DNA of 10,377 bases from Acidobacteriota bacterium (GTDB lineage Bacteria > Acidobacteriota > Terriglobia > Terriglobales > Acidobacteriaceae): positions 1 to 10,377 of the forward strand of contig QIAI01000032.1 of NCBI GenBank assembly GCA_003224995.1, in the 5' to 3' direction. Below the pieces are notes generated by a model, which was given only the letters and a program-made list of their open reading frames with translations, did no database searches and was not told the origin of the DNA. Within the stretch, counting starts at the first letter, position 1; every line of letters starts with the position of its first letter. Shown here piece by piece: positions 1 to 6,785 of the stretch. A program made the position numbers and the translations under genes.

Positions 1-23
1 AATCGGCGTGCCCTCTACTGATA

Positions 24-29
24 TATAAT
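24..29 (+). promoter_or_regulatory. possible -10 element upstream of rsbR
   Basis: A perfect TATAAT lies about 80 bases before the rsbR start in the 110-base leader. No convincing -35 box is visible at the expected distance, which falls at the very edge of the window. This is a weak single-motif prediction. It fits the rsbR-led gene cluster having its own promoter here. Confidence 0.3.
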
Positions 30-110
30 GCTTGCTTTTCGCGGGGATTCGCACCGTCCTATCCCAGTACAGTTCGACTCATCACCAGGTTTTTCTTTGG
101 GGGTTCAGCC

Positions 111-986
111 ATGAGTGCTCTTCCGCAGAATCAGGTCGGCCTTGCGATGGCCAACATTCTCGCGCGAGATGAAGAGGGAGTTCTAACGGAGTGGATGCAG
201 GAAATTGCCTTGGCCACTCGGCGGGCAGATCTGATTAAGGAATCCGAGTTCCGAAATCAATGCTCACAGTTTCTCAGCTTGATGCGGCAAGCCCTGCAGA
301 CCGGGGGCCACAACTTCAAATCACCCGCCTGGGATTCGGTTCGAAACATGCTGAACGACATCTCTCGCAGCCGTGCCCAGCTGGGATTCACTTCCATGGA
401 GACCGCGACCTTTGTATTCTCGGTGAAGCGCCTTCTGTTCAACCGAATCCAGCGGCAATACCGGGGACAGGCCGAGGCGCTCGCCACCGAGCTGTGGGCC
501 GCGACGGAACTGCTGGACGAAATGGGTCTTTATACCACCGAGGTTTCTCAAAAATCCAGAGAAGACGTCATTCGTCGGCAACAGGAAGAATTGCTGGAGC
601 TCTCCACCCCGGTTGTTAAGCTGTGGGAAGGCATAGTAGCTTTGCCGCTGATCGGTACCTTGGACAGTGCACGCACCCAGGTGGTCATGGAGTCCTTGTT
701 ACAGGCTATTGTGCAAACCAACTCCCGGGTCGCCATCGTGGATATCACCGGTGTGCCCACCGTAGATACTGTCGTCGCACAACACCTGCTCAAGACGGTG
801 ACTGCGGCCCGACTGATGGGCGCCGACTGCATTATCAGTGGAGTTCGACCGCAAATTGCGCAAACCATCGTGCATTTGGGAATTGATCTGCTTGATGTCA
901 CCACCAAGGCGACCATGGCCTCCGCTTTTGCGTTGGCTCTGCAACGGTTGGGACTTCACATCACGCGCGATAACCAAAAGGGTTAG
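111..986 (+). CDS. rsbR: RsbR-type stressosome scaffold/sensor protein (RsbRD_N + STAS)
   Basis: A 291-residue RsbT co-antagonist. Residues about 10-150 are helical and resemble the RsbRD_N sensor domain rather than the globin-like domain of Bacillus RsbRA. Residues about 165-285 form a STAS domain close to the RsbR consensus (PLIGTLDSAR, DITGVPTVDT, GVRPQIAQTI). In RsbR, two threonines of the STAS domain are phosphorylated by RsbT. The equivalents here appear to be Ser186 and Thr220, spaced as T171/T205 of Bacillus subtilis RsbRA. With RsbS the protein should build the cytoplasmic stressosome that holds RsbT. A run of five G at 99-103, seven bases before the ATG, supports the start. It is first in the cluster, with rsbS ten bases downstream. 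The stimulus cannot be read from the sequence. Confidence 0.92.
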   Translation: MSALPQNQVGLAMANILARDEEGVLTEWMQEIALATRRADLIKESEFRNQCSQFLSLMRQALQTGGHNFKSPAWDSVRNMLNDISRSRAQLGFTSMETATFVFSVKRLLFNRIQRQYRGQAEALATELWAATELLDEMGLYTTEVSQKSREDVIRRQQEELLELSTPVVKLWEGIVALPLIGTLDSARTQVVMESLLQAIVQTNSRVAIVDITGVPTVDTVVAQHLLKTVTAARLMGADCIISGVRPQIAQTIVHLGIDLLDVTTKATMASAFALALQRLGLHITRDNQKG

Positions 987-995
987 GAGCGCTAG

Positions 996-1385
996 ATGGA
1001 AAAAATTCCAATCTTACGAATGGGCGAATTCCTGCTGGTCACCATTCAGGTGGATATGCACGACCGCCTCGCCATGGGGCTGCAGGAAGACCTCACCCAG
1101 ATGATCAGCGATACCGAAGCTCGTGGCGTTCTGATCGACATCTCCAGCCTTGAGATTGTCGATTCTTTCATCGGTCGCATGCTGGGAAACATCGCCGCGA
1201 TGTCACGTGTTCTGGATGCGCAAACCGTCGTGGTTGGAATGCAGCCGGCCGTGGCCATCACTCTCGTGGAACTTGGGCTTTCATTGGCCGGGGTTCGCAC
1301 TGCCCTGAACGTGGATGCGGGAATGGATCTGCTGCGATCGGCCGTGAAAGGGAGCAGTGACCAGTATGGCGCTTCTCTCAACTGA
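996..1385 (+). CDS. rsbS: RsbS-type stressosome STAS protein
   Basis: A 129-residue single-domain STAS protein. The order rsbR-rsbS-rsbT and the motif VDSFIGR, in which Ser57 corresponds to the phosphorylated serine of RsbS, identify it as the RsbS antagonist rather than RsbV. It should form the core of the stressosome with RsbR and keep RsbT bound until Ser57 is phosphorylated. Start choice is firm: AGGAG at 985-989 overlaps the rsbR stop codon and lies six bases before the ATG. The 3' end overlaps the rsbT start, suggesting coupled translation. The C-terminal tail after about residue 118 is polar and probably disordered. Confidence 0.92.
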   Translation: MEKIPILRMGEFLLVTIQVDMHDRLAMGLQEDLTQMISDTEARGVLIDISSLEIVDSFIGRMLGNIAAMSRVLDAQTVVVGMQPAVAITLVELGLSLAGVRTALNVDAGMDLLRSAVKGSSDQYGASLN

Positions 1386-1767
1386 GAACCTACCCATCAA
1401 AGCCGAAATTGATGTGGTGGCGGTGCGACGACGGGTCCGGGAGCTTGCCACCAAGCTCGGATTCACCTTAGTGGATCAGACCAAGATCGTGACCGCGGCC
1501 AGCGAATTGGCCCGCAATACCATGATCTACGGAGGAGGCGGTTCCATGCAGGCTGAAACGCTCAACGGTCCCCGTACCGGGCTACGTCTGATCTTCAAAG
1601 ACAACGGGCCTGGCATTCCTGACATCGAACTGGCATTGCGCGACGGCTTCACCACCGGCTCCGGCCTGGGCCTTGGTTTGGGTGGAACCCGGCGACTGGT
1701 AAACGAGTTTGAAATCAGCTCGCGCATCGGTGCCGGGACGACGGTCACCATAACGCGCTGGAAATAG
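1366..1767 (+). CDS. rsbT: RsbT-type serine/threonine kinase (stressosome switch protein)
   Basis: About 133 residues, the usual RsbT length, consisting of one GHKL ATPase domain. The N-box reads SELARN, the G1 box KDNGPGIPDI and the G2 box GSGLGLGLGGTRRL, followed by a C-terminal GTTVTITRW strand as in RsbT. In known systems RsbT phosphorylates RsbR and RsbS, is released, and activates a partner (RsbU in Bacillus). No RsbU homologue is visible here. A GTG at 1357 is in frame but only two bases from the AGGGAG ribosome site (1349-1354), so the ATG at 1366 is more likely. Either start overlaps rsbS. The TAG stop shares its G with the GTG of the next gene. Confidence 0.93.
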   Translation: MALLSTENLPIKAEIDVVAVRRRVRELATKLGFTLVDQTKIVTAASELARNTMIYGGGGSMQAETLNGPRTGLRLIFKDNGPGIPDIELALRDGFTTGSGLGLGLGGTRRLVNEFEISSRIGAGTTVTITRWK

Positions 1768-2771
1768 TGGGCAGTCCAATGTTAATCGAAGTATCAGAAT
1801 CCAGCCGAACTGGGGAAGCCCGCCGTCACGCGGTGGCTTGCGCTCAACAACTGCGCTTTAAAGAAGAGCAGTGTGGCGCCGTGGCGATCGCAACTACTGA
1901 ACTAGCCACCAACCTGGTTAAACACGCGCAGAATGGCCGCCTCATGATCCAGCCGATTTCGCAGCACGGTCACTCCTGCTTGCGGGTCATCGCTATTGAT
2001 AGCGGTCCGGGCATCCCCGACATCAGTCGAGCCATGAACGATGGTCACTCGACTACAGGCTCAATGGGATCGGGGCTGGGAGCCATTCGTCGGCTTTGCG
2101 ACGCGTTTGAAATTTATTCCGTCACAGGTATTGGGACCGTCATTCGCGCCGACTTCTGGTTGGGAGGAACCGACCCCGCGCGCCACATTCCCGTCGAAAT
2201 CGGAGTCGTCTCGGAGCCGATCGCGGGGGAAGAAGTTTGTGGCGATCAGTGGGCTATTCGTGTCATTTCGAACGGCATGTTGATCATGATTGCCGATGGC
2301 TTGGGACATGGAATTCTAGCCAATGAGGCCGCACAGGAAGCGACGCAGGTTCTCGCTCAGACTCGCTATCTGGAACCGGCCAGTATTGTGAACGAGGTTC
2401 ATCACGCGCTAAAAAAGACACGCGGAGCCGCGGTGGCTGTAGCCAAACTCGATTGTCAGAAAAAGCTTTTGGTGTTTGCAGGAGTGGGCAACATTTCCGG
2501 CAACATCGTTTCTCCTGGTTCCAGCCGCGGCTTACCTTCGCATAACGGAACTGCCGGGCAACACGCGAGCCGAATCCAAGAGTTCTCCTACCCCTGGAGG
2601 AGCGATGATCTACTTGTTATGCATTCCGACGGGCTGGCGTCGCGTTGGGATATGGAGCGCTACCCCGGACTCTTGAACAAGCATGCCAGCATGATTGCGG
2701 CCATGTTGCATCGCGACTTCAGCCGCCGGCGGGATGATGTAACAGTTTTCGTTGCCAAGGTCTTTTCCTGA
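1767..2771 (+). CDS. fused RsbT/RsbW-like ATPase and RsbX/SpoIIE-type PP2C phosphatase
   Basis: A 334-residue two-domain protein. Residues about 5-135 are a GHKL ATPase (N-box TTELATN, G1 DSGPGIPD, G2 GSMGSGLG). Residues about 140-332 are a short PP2C/SpoIIE domain of RsbX size, with the metal-binding acidic positions in VCGDQW (Asp160), ADGLGHG (Asp177), SDGL (Asp288) and RRDDVTV (Asp323/324). RsbX dephosphorylates RsbR and RsbS to reset the stressosome, and the position directly after rsbT fits that job. Fusion to an ATPase could put kinase and phosphatase, or RsbR/S docking and phosphatase, in one chain. The GTG start overlaps the rsbT stop (TAGTG). An ATG at 1779 in the same frame is a possible alternative. 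No ribosome site is clear for either, consistent with translational coupling. Confidence 0.88.
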   Translation: MGSPMLIEVSESSRTGEARRHAVACAQQLRFKEEQCGAVAIATTELATNLVKHAQNGRLMIQPISQHGHSCLRVIAIDSGPGIPDISRAMNDGHSTTGSMGSGLGAIRRLCDAFEIYSVTGIGTVIRADFWLGGTDPARHIPVEIGVVSEPIAGEEVCGDQWAIRVISNGMLIMIADGLGHGILANEAAQEATQVLAQTRYLEPASIVNEVHHALKKTRGAAVAVAKLDCQKKLLVFAGVGNISGNIVSPGSSRGLPSHNGTAGQHASRIQEFSYPWRSDDLLVMHSDGLASRWDMERYPGLLNKHASMIAAMLHRDFSRRRDDVTVFVAKVFS

Positions 2772-2791
2772 TCCATTTGGGGCACATAGGT

Positions 2792-3283
2792 ATGTCGGTC
2801 AACCTCTTCTCCATTGACATTCGGCTAGAGAATGATGTGGTACTCGCTCGCCAGAAAGCCCGCACCGTCGCTGCCGCTCTGAAGTTCGACACACAAGACC
2901 AAACCCGCATTGCTACCGCAGTTTCCGAAATCGCTCGCAATACGTTTCAGTATGGAGGCGGCGGACGCGCCGAGTTCCGCATTGAGAACGGGCCCCACAG
3001 AATGCTGCTGATTACGTTCCATGACAAGGGCAAAGGCATTTCGCACCTCGATGAGATTATGGGCGGAAGGTACATCTCGCCGACCGGGATGGGGTTAGGC
3101 ATTATTGGCGCCAAGCGATTGATGGATTCTTTCACCATTGAAAGCAACCCACGCACCGGCACCACCGTGCGTCTCGGTAAGAGGATCCCGCCGCAATTCG
3201 CCGCCTTCTCCTCAAAAGAACTCAACCAACTCCTCTCCACCATCGAGCACTTAAGAGCCGCCAGGAAGAACTGGCGCAGCTGA
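2792..3283 (+). CDS. RsbT-like ATPase domain (N-terminal part of interrupted hybrid kinase)
   Basis: This piece reads as 163 residues from the ATG. Residues about 5-130 are a GHKL ATPase very like the neighbouring RsbT: both share a DQT-I-TA-SE-ARN stretch followed by YGGGG. The N-box is Glu46 to Asn50, G1 is HDKGKGI (Asp78) and G2 is TGMGLGIIGAKRL. After residue 130 comes a linker. From about residue 158 the frame is out of register with the coiled coil that should follow, so the last residues are probably not native. A GGGG at 2779-2782 lies nine bases before the ATG at 2792. A TTG at 2777 is a less likely start. By similarity this domain could dock on RsbR/RsbS as RsbT does, linking the downstream kinase to the stressosome. 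Confidence 0.8.
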   Translation: MSVNLFSIDIRLENDVVLARQKARTVAAALKFDTQDQTRIATAVSEIARNTFQYGGGGRAEFRIENGPHRMLLITFHDKGKGISHLDEIMGGRYISPTGMGLGIIGAKRLMDSFTIESNPRTGTTVRLGKRIPPQFAAFSSKELNQLLSTIEHLRAARKNWRS

Positions 3284-3315
3284 ACAATGAACTCGATGAA
3301 ACGAATCGCGGCGTC

Positions 3316-3852
3316 GTGGCTCTCTATGCCGAATTGAATGATCGCGCCGATTTTCTGCAAAGAACGTCCGAACTCAAAACCCATTTCCTTTCGAATATGA
3401 GTCACGAATTCCGGACGCCCCTGAACTCGATTACCGCTCTCACCCAAATTCTCCTTGATCGGCTGGACGGGGATCTCACCGCCGAGCAGGAGAAGCAGGT
3501 ACGATTCGTTCGTAAATCCGCCCAGGACTTAACCGATCTGGTGAATGATCTGCTTGATCTCGCGAAGGTGGAAGCCGGGAAAGTGACCATCCGCCCCGTT
3601 GACTTCCAGGTCGAAAGCCTGTTTGCGGCTCTCCGCGGCATGCTTCGTCCACTACTCGTCCAGAATTCTTCCGTCAACCTGGTAGTCGAGGAACCGGTCG
3701 ATCTGCCCGAGGTGTATAGCGATGAGGCGAACGTCTCGCAAATCCTGAGACTCGAGGAAAGGGACATACCGTCGTCTTCGCAGTCTCAGATACAGGAATT
3801 GGGATCGCAACCGAAGACCAGGAACTCATCTTCCAGGAGTGGACTCAAGTAG
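3316..3852 (+). CDS. HisKA dimerisation domain with truncated ATPase (middle part of interrupted hybrid kinase)
   Basis: In this frame the native sequence starts near 3268 with a coiled coil rich in Glu, Leu and Gln (QEELAQLNNELDE). It continues through TSELKTHFLSNMSHEFRTPLNS, a textbook HisKA H-box whose phosphoacceptor His is the codon at 3403-3405, and on to the start of the HATPase domain (SDEANVSQILR, ending about 3749). Here the usual N-box (about 20 residues including the Mg-binding Asn) is absent, and the frame runs on into 34 residues of nonsense translation. The GTG at 3316 is only the first start-like codon in this frame; no ribosome site supports it. Without the N-box the kinase domain as read should not bind ATP. 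Confidence 0.7.
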   Translation: MALYAELNDRADFLQRTSELKTHFLSNMSHEFRTPLNSITALTQILLDRLDGDLTAEQEKQVRFVRKSAQDLTDLVNDLLDLAKVEAGKVTIRPVDFQVESLFAALRGMLRPLLVQNSSVNLVVEEPVDLPEVYSDEANVSQILRLEERDIPSSSQSQIQELGSQPKTRNSSSRSGLK

Positions 3853-3935
3853 AAGGAAACCCGCAAAGGAAATTTAAGGGCAGCGGATTAGGGCTGCCGC
3901 TTTCCCGCAAGTTCGCCCAATTACTGGGCGGCGAC

Positions 3936-4829
3936 GTGCACGTTAAAAGCGAACCCGGTGTGGGATCTACCTTCTATGCCACGATTCCCATTCGGTTCGG
4001 CGGCCCCACTACAGTGTCCTATGCGCCGGACGAGAAGCATGCGTTCAACGCCGATAAAATCCCTGTGCTCGTTGTGGAAGATAACCGGGAAGCGCTCTTT
4101 ATCTACGAAGAGTATTTAAATCATAGTTCCTACCAGCTGGTTGCCGCGAGAGATCTGAAAGAGGCTCGCCGGGCGTTGAAGGAGTTCCGTCCGAGCGCCG
4201 TCGTGCTCGATGTGCTTCTCGAGGGAGAGCACTCCTGGGACTTGCTGCAGGACATTAAGAATGATCCGGAAACGGCGGACATTCCGGTCTTCGTGGTTAC
4301 GGTGGTGGACAACAAAGAAAAAGCCCTCGCGCTGGGTGCGGACGCTTTTCACGCCAAGCCCGTCGAGCGCAAGTGGCTCATCGAGAAACTTGATGCTGCC
4401 GCCCGGGGCACATCGCGCCATCACATCTTATTGGTGGACGACGATGAGGTCTCGCGTTATCTCGTCAAGAACATGCTTTCCCAGTATCACTTCCGCTTCA
4501 CCGAGGTGGCGGAAGGACAGGATGCTTTCCGCACGGCCGCTCAAGAACACCCGGACCTGGTGATCCTCGATTTGGTCATGCCGGGAATCTCGGGATTCGA
4601 AGTATTGCGGAAACTTCAAGCGAGCGAGAACACCTCCAGCATTCCAGTCATCGTTCATACCTCAAAGCACTTAAGTGCTGAGGAAAAAAAGAACCTCGGA
4701 CAAGCAATCGCGATCATCTCAAAAGACGCCAATTCGCGCGAGCTCTCCCTGGAACATTTCCAGGCGGCTTTCAAAAAGGCGGGGATACCTTTTTCGTCCC
4801 TGCGAACCAATCAGGAACAGCACGCCTGA
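3936..4829 (+). CDS. C-terminal kinase strand plus two receiver domains (end of interrupted hybrid kinase)
   Basis: In this frame recognisable kinase sequence begins near 3747, with a G1 box (SDTGIGIAT) and G2 box (GSGLGLPLS) upstream of the GTG at 3936. The GTG lies inside the last part of the ATPase fold and has no clear ribosome site. Two receiver domains follow. REC1 (residues about 43-157) has Glu48/Asp49, phosphoacceptor Asp92, Thr122 and Lys141. REC2 (about 162-280) has Asp168-170, phosphoacceptor Asp212, Thr242 and Lys263. Both look competent. A tandem receiver tail suggests an intramolecular relay or a phosphate sink, but no HPt domain is encoded in the window. If translated alone it would be a double-receiver protein of 297 residues. 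Confidence 0.75.
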   Translation: MHVKSEPGVGSTFYATIPIRFGGPTTVSYAPDEKHAFNADKIPVLVVEDNREALFIYEEYLNHSSYQLVAARDLKEARRALKEFRPSAVVLDVLLEGEHSWDLLQDIKNDPETADIPVFVVTVVDNKEKALALGADAFHAKPVERKWLIEKLDAAARGTSRHHILLVDDDEVSRYLVKNMLSQYHFRFTEVAEGQDAFRTAAQEHPDLVILDLVMPGISGFEVLRKLQASENTSSIPVIVHTSKHLSAEEKKNLGQAIAIISKDANSRELSLEHFQAAFKKAGIPFSSLRTNQEQHA

Positions 4830-4842
4830 CCACTGGCTGAAG

Positions 4843-4848
4843 AAGGAG
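4843..4848 (+). promoter_or_regulatory. ribosome binding site for the GTG-started kinase gene
   Basis: AAGGAG five bases before the GTG at 4854. It decides the start of the kinase gene, since no ATG is nearby in frame. Confidence 0.7.
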
Positions 4849-4853
4849 CAGTA

Positions 4854-6074
4854 GTGCGGGACTTTAACCCGGCTGGCATTGACGCCAACAAAACGCGTGT
4901 TCTGGTGGTCGATGACAACGATTCGCTTCGCTATACGATAGCTCGGGCGCTTCGCGACGTCGGCTACGACGTGATCGAAGCTCGTAGCGGCAACGAGGCT
5001 CTGGCCCGTGTGTCGGAAGAACCAGATCTGATCACCCTGGACGTAAACCTGCCCGACAAGTCCGGGATTGAAATCTGTGGCTTGCTCAAAAGGAATCCGG
5101 CCACCGCTCATATCCCGATTTTGCAGCTGTCGGCCAGCTTCGTGGATTCCCAGTCGCGAGTGCGCGGCTTGCAGGGTGGCGCTGACGCTTACCTGACCGA
5201 ACCGGTGGACCGGGCCGAATTGGCGGCAACGGTTGCCGCTCTGCTGCGTATCAAAAGCGCGGAACGCCTGGCCCGTCAACAGGCGAAGGAAGCCGAAGAG
5301 GCACAGCAACAACTGGCCGAACTGAATCGGACGCTCGAAAACCGCGTGGCGGAGCGGACTGTCGAGTTAGAGAGCGCCAACCGGAACCTGCGCGAACTTT
5401 CCCGCCGGCTGCTGGCAATGCAGGATGACGAACATCGTAGAATCTCCCGGGAACTGCATGATGGCGTCGGACAACTGCTCGCGGCGTTATCCATTAACAC
5501 CTCTCTGATATCGATGGAGGCAGATAAACTCAGCGACCGTGGCAGGGAGGCGCTGCTCGGCAATGCTTCCATGGTCGATGAGATCGTGCGCAATATTCGC
5601 ACCATGTCGCACCTGTTGCACCCCCCATTGCTGGATGAAGCGGGAGTGGCCACAGCGCTGGCCTGGTACATTGACGAGTTTGGCAAACGCAGTGGTATCA
5701 CCGTGACCTTCCAATGCGACCAGAACCTGGGGCGGCTGGGGAGCGAGATGGAGATTGCACTTTTTCGCATTGTGCAGGAGTCGTTGGGAAACGTACTTCG
5801 CCATTCGCAGAGCCACACGGCATTTGTAGATTTGGCATGGCTGGGAGAAAAAATCAGTCTACGAGTGCGCGACCAGGGAATTGGGATTCCTTCCGACCGC
5901 CAACATGAACTGCGGCAAGGGAGCCGCACTGGAGTAGGCTTGCGTGGCATGCGCGAGCGCGTCAGCCAACTGGGCGGCGATTTAGAAATAGATTCCAGTC
6001 CAACCGGTACAGAAATTAGAATCCTTCTACCCTGTCCGAACTCGGGAGCGATTCGCGACGACGCCGTTGCCTGA
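4854..6074 (+). CDS. receiver-HisKA_3 histidine kinase (NarX/DegS type)
   Basis: A 406-residue soluble kinase with no membrane segment. Residues about 15-132 are a receiver with Asp20/Asp21, phosphoacceptor Asp63 and Ser93, but Glu116 (LTEPVD) replaces the normally conserved Lys. Residues about 135-190 form a coiled coil. The HisKA_3 dimerisation domain has the motif ISRELHDGVGQ with phosphoacceptor His202. The HATPase domain has an N-box (Glu309 to Asn313), G1 DQGIGIP and G2 RTGVGLRGM, typical of this family. Such kinases phosphorylate NarL/FixJ regulators, and one is encoded head-on just downstream. The N-terminal receiver is an input, presumably from another kinase such as the preceding hybrid locus. 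The 24-base gap to that locus suggests co-transcription. Confidence 0.92.
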   Translation: MRDFNPAGIDANKTRVLVVDDNDSLRYTIARALRDVGYDVIEARSGNEALARVSEEPDLITLDVNLPDKSGIEICGLLKRNPATAHIPILQLSASFVDSQSRVRGLQGGADAYLTEPVDRAELAATVAALLRIKSAERLARQQAKEAEEAQQQLAELNRTLENRVAERTVELESANRNLRELSRRLLAMQDDEHRRISRELHDGVGQLLAALSINTSLISMEADKLSDRGREALLGNASMVDEIVRNIRTMSHLLHPPLLDEAGVATALAWYIDEFGKRSGITVTFQCDQNLGRLGSEMEIALFRIVQESLGNVLRHSQSHTAFVDLAWLGEKISLRVRDQGIGIPSDRQHELRQGSRTGVGLRGMRERVSQLGGDLEIDSSPTGTEIRILLPCPNSGAIRDDAVA

Positions 6075-6093
6075 TCTTGGGATCGTGCTTGAC

Positions 6094-6780
6094 TCACCGC
6101 TGCGAAGTAAATTTTTCGGGCGAGAGAAAGCCGAGGTTCAAGGCGTATTCCACAATCTGCGCCCGTGATTTCAGTCCCAGCTTGGTAGCAAAACGCGCCC
6201 GATAAGCCTCCACCGTTTTCGTGCTGATCGAGATGTGTTCGGCAATCTCTCGGCTGCTGAACCCCTCGGCCACAAGCTTAAGAACCTGCGACTCCCGTTC
6301 GCTGAGAACATGGCGCCGCCCCCCGGAGTCCGTCTTTCGCTTTTTCCCAACCAGCGCATCCTGAACCAGAACGCCCGCTAGCTCCGAATCAACGTATCGC
6401 CGTCCTCGATGTACAGCTCGAATGGCCGACAATAGATCGGCATCCACACTCTTTTTTAGGACATAACCGGCGGCTCCCGCGGCCAGTGCAGTGCGCAGGT
6501 AGGCTGGATCTTCATGCATGGTAAGTAACAATACATGCGGAGCCGGCTCGGCGCTGACGATGTGTTGAATGGCGTCGAGTCCCCCCGACCGCGGCATCGT
6601 AAGGTCGAGAATCGCTACGTCCGGCTGCGCACTGCGCACCTTTTCAACTGCCTCAATCCCGTCCTGAGCTTCCGCAACTACGCACATATCTTGCTGGCTG
6701 TCGATCAGCATACGCAGGCCCGCTCGCAGAATGGCATGATCATCTGCAATCAGTACGCGGATTTTGTTCGCTTTGGGCAT
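6094..6780 (-). CDS. NarL/FixJ-family response regulator (REC-LuxR HTH)
   Basis: A 228-residue regulator. The receiver (residues about 6-125) has all expected residues: Asp13/Asp14, phosphoacceptor Asp59, Thr87 and Lys109. The C-terminal LuxR-type helix-turn-helix (about 158-215) shows the family pattern LSERESQVLKLVAEGFSSRE, then the recognition helix around STKTVEAYRARFATKL. When phosphorylated it should dimerise and bind DNA. It lies five bases downstream of a HisKA_3 kinase gene on the same strand and converges on another, so either or both may be its partner. It is the only DNA-binding output protein in the window. Its targets cannot be deduced. Confidence 0.95.
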   Translation of the reverse strand: MPKANKIRVLIADDHAILRAGLRMLIDSQQDMCVVAEAQDGIEAVEKVRSAQPDVAILDLTMPRSGGLDAIQHIVSAEPAPHVLLLTMHEDPAYLRTALAAGAAGYVLKKSVDADLLSAIRAVHRGRRYVDSELAGVLVQDALVGKKRKTDSGGRRHVLSERESQVLKLVAEGFSSREIAEHISISTKTVEAYRARFATKLGLKSRAQIVEYALNLGFLSPEKFTSQR

Positions 6781-6785
6781 ATGCG

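Larger units (their letters stand above)
2792..4829 (+). pseudogene. interrupted hybrid histidine kinase locus: RsbT-like ATPase-HisKA-HATPase-REC-REC
   Basis: Three consecutive reading frames (2, 1, 3) together spell one continuous multidomain protein. The frame changes at about 3268, where adding one C to GCCGCC would restore a coiled coil reading EHLRARQEELAQLN. It changes again at about 3750, where sequence appears to be missing between SQILR and the G1-box strand. That gap removes the kinase N-box. Homologues I recall run through without interruption. The locus is either a decayed gene or contains sequencing or assembly errors. The three pieces are described separately below. Confidence 0.72.

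Noticed and set aside
6074..6094. Bidirectional terminator between the convergent genes
   Set aside because: Only a weak GATC-type repeat is present; no stable stem and no U-tract.
5276..6097. 273-residue - strand frame opposite the receiver-kinase
   Set aside because: Very serine- and arginine-rich composition typical of a complement shadow; the + strand encodes clear kinase motifs.
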